Below, in pieces: positions 63,948-64,000 of a DNA stretch of 64,000 bases (its first letter is position 1; each line of letters starts with the position of its first letter). The notes under the pieces were generated by a model. That model searched no databases and was not told the DNA's origin. It worked only from the letters and a program-made list of their open reading frames with translations. This DNA is from Streptomyces sp. NBC_00273 (GTDB taxonomy: Bacteria; Actinomycetota; Actinomycetes; Streptomycetales; Streptomycetaceae). The translations under genes and the position numbers were made by a program. The stretch covers positions 2,604,001 to 2,668,000 of the forward strand of contig NZ_CP108067.1 of the NCBI RefSeq assembly GCF_036178145.1, in the 5' to 3' direction.

Positions 63948-64000
63948 CGTCACTGCGAGTCAGCCTGCGTTCACTCCCGGCTGCTCTTCCCCGCCCCCTT

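Overview
The window is a stretch of a high-GC actinomycete chromosome, almost certainly Streptomyces or a close relative. Evidence for this is the extreme third-position GC, frequent GTG and TTG starts, 4-bp ATGA/GTGA gene overlaps, repeated TANNNT-N7-ATG (leaderless) gene starts, rare TTA codons, an F420-type oxidoreductase, and the gene families present. No rRNA, tRNA, CRISPR array or intact mobile element was seen.

Layout. 1-6.5 kb: an unidentified protein running off the left edge, a PPOX/F420 oxidoreductase, an alginate-lyase-family lipoprotein, a divergent XRE regulator / methionine aminopeptidase pair with both promoters in one AT-rich palindrome, a secreted gamma-glutamyltransferase and a membrane-anchored unknown. 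6.4-7.7 kb: cytochrome P450. 7.8-14.8 kb: a cell-envelope module (FemX-like ligase, MurJ-like flippase, OmpR-type regulator, sensor kinase, GerMN-like lipoprotein) diverging from an L,D-transpeptidase. 14.9-19.4 kb: secreted S15-type hydrolase, a lone glutamate-type ABC ATPase, exonuclease III and an MBL hydrolase. 19.4-25.4 kb: a translationally coupled sugar ABC importer with ROK kinase, next to a Gfo/Idh/MocA dehydrogenase. 25.4-28.0 kb: EamA exporter, two small unknowns, a DHFR-like reductase. 28.2-39.7 kb: a secreted Rhs/YD-repeat polymorphic toxin of about 2,487 residues with a lectin insert, a Hint domain and a short toxin tip, a tiny acidic probable immunity gene behind it, and a divergent FG-GAP/DNRLRE surface protein. 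39.8-42.4 kb: SDR, alpha/beta hydrolase and a decayed IS5-type transposase.

42.4-46.0 kb and 53.3-63.8 kb hold a split purine-degradation regulon: uraD-pucM-uox make allantoin from urate, allB and alc carry it to ureidoglycolate, aceB consumes the glyoxylate, an NCS2 permease imports purines and a deaminase acts on (8-oxo)guanine. An IclR-family gene sits divergent from allB, and related 15-bp palindromes lie in the promoters of allB, aceB, the IclR gene and uraD, so one regulator probably ties these loci together. Between them lie an ABC exporter with a divergent two-component system, a MocR regulator, a MocA-like nucleotidyltransferase, an SGNH hydrolase, SRPBCC and VOC proteins, and a DnaQ-type exonuclease fused to an Mth938 domain with a TTA codon near the joint.

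Most interesting points: the shared operator of the purine regulon; the Rhs toxin cassette with its uncharacterised tip and AT-richer 3' end; the XRE/MAP pair; the envelope module with its own two-component system; and the exonuclease-Mth938 fusion.
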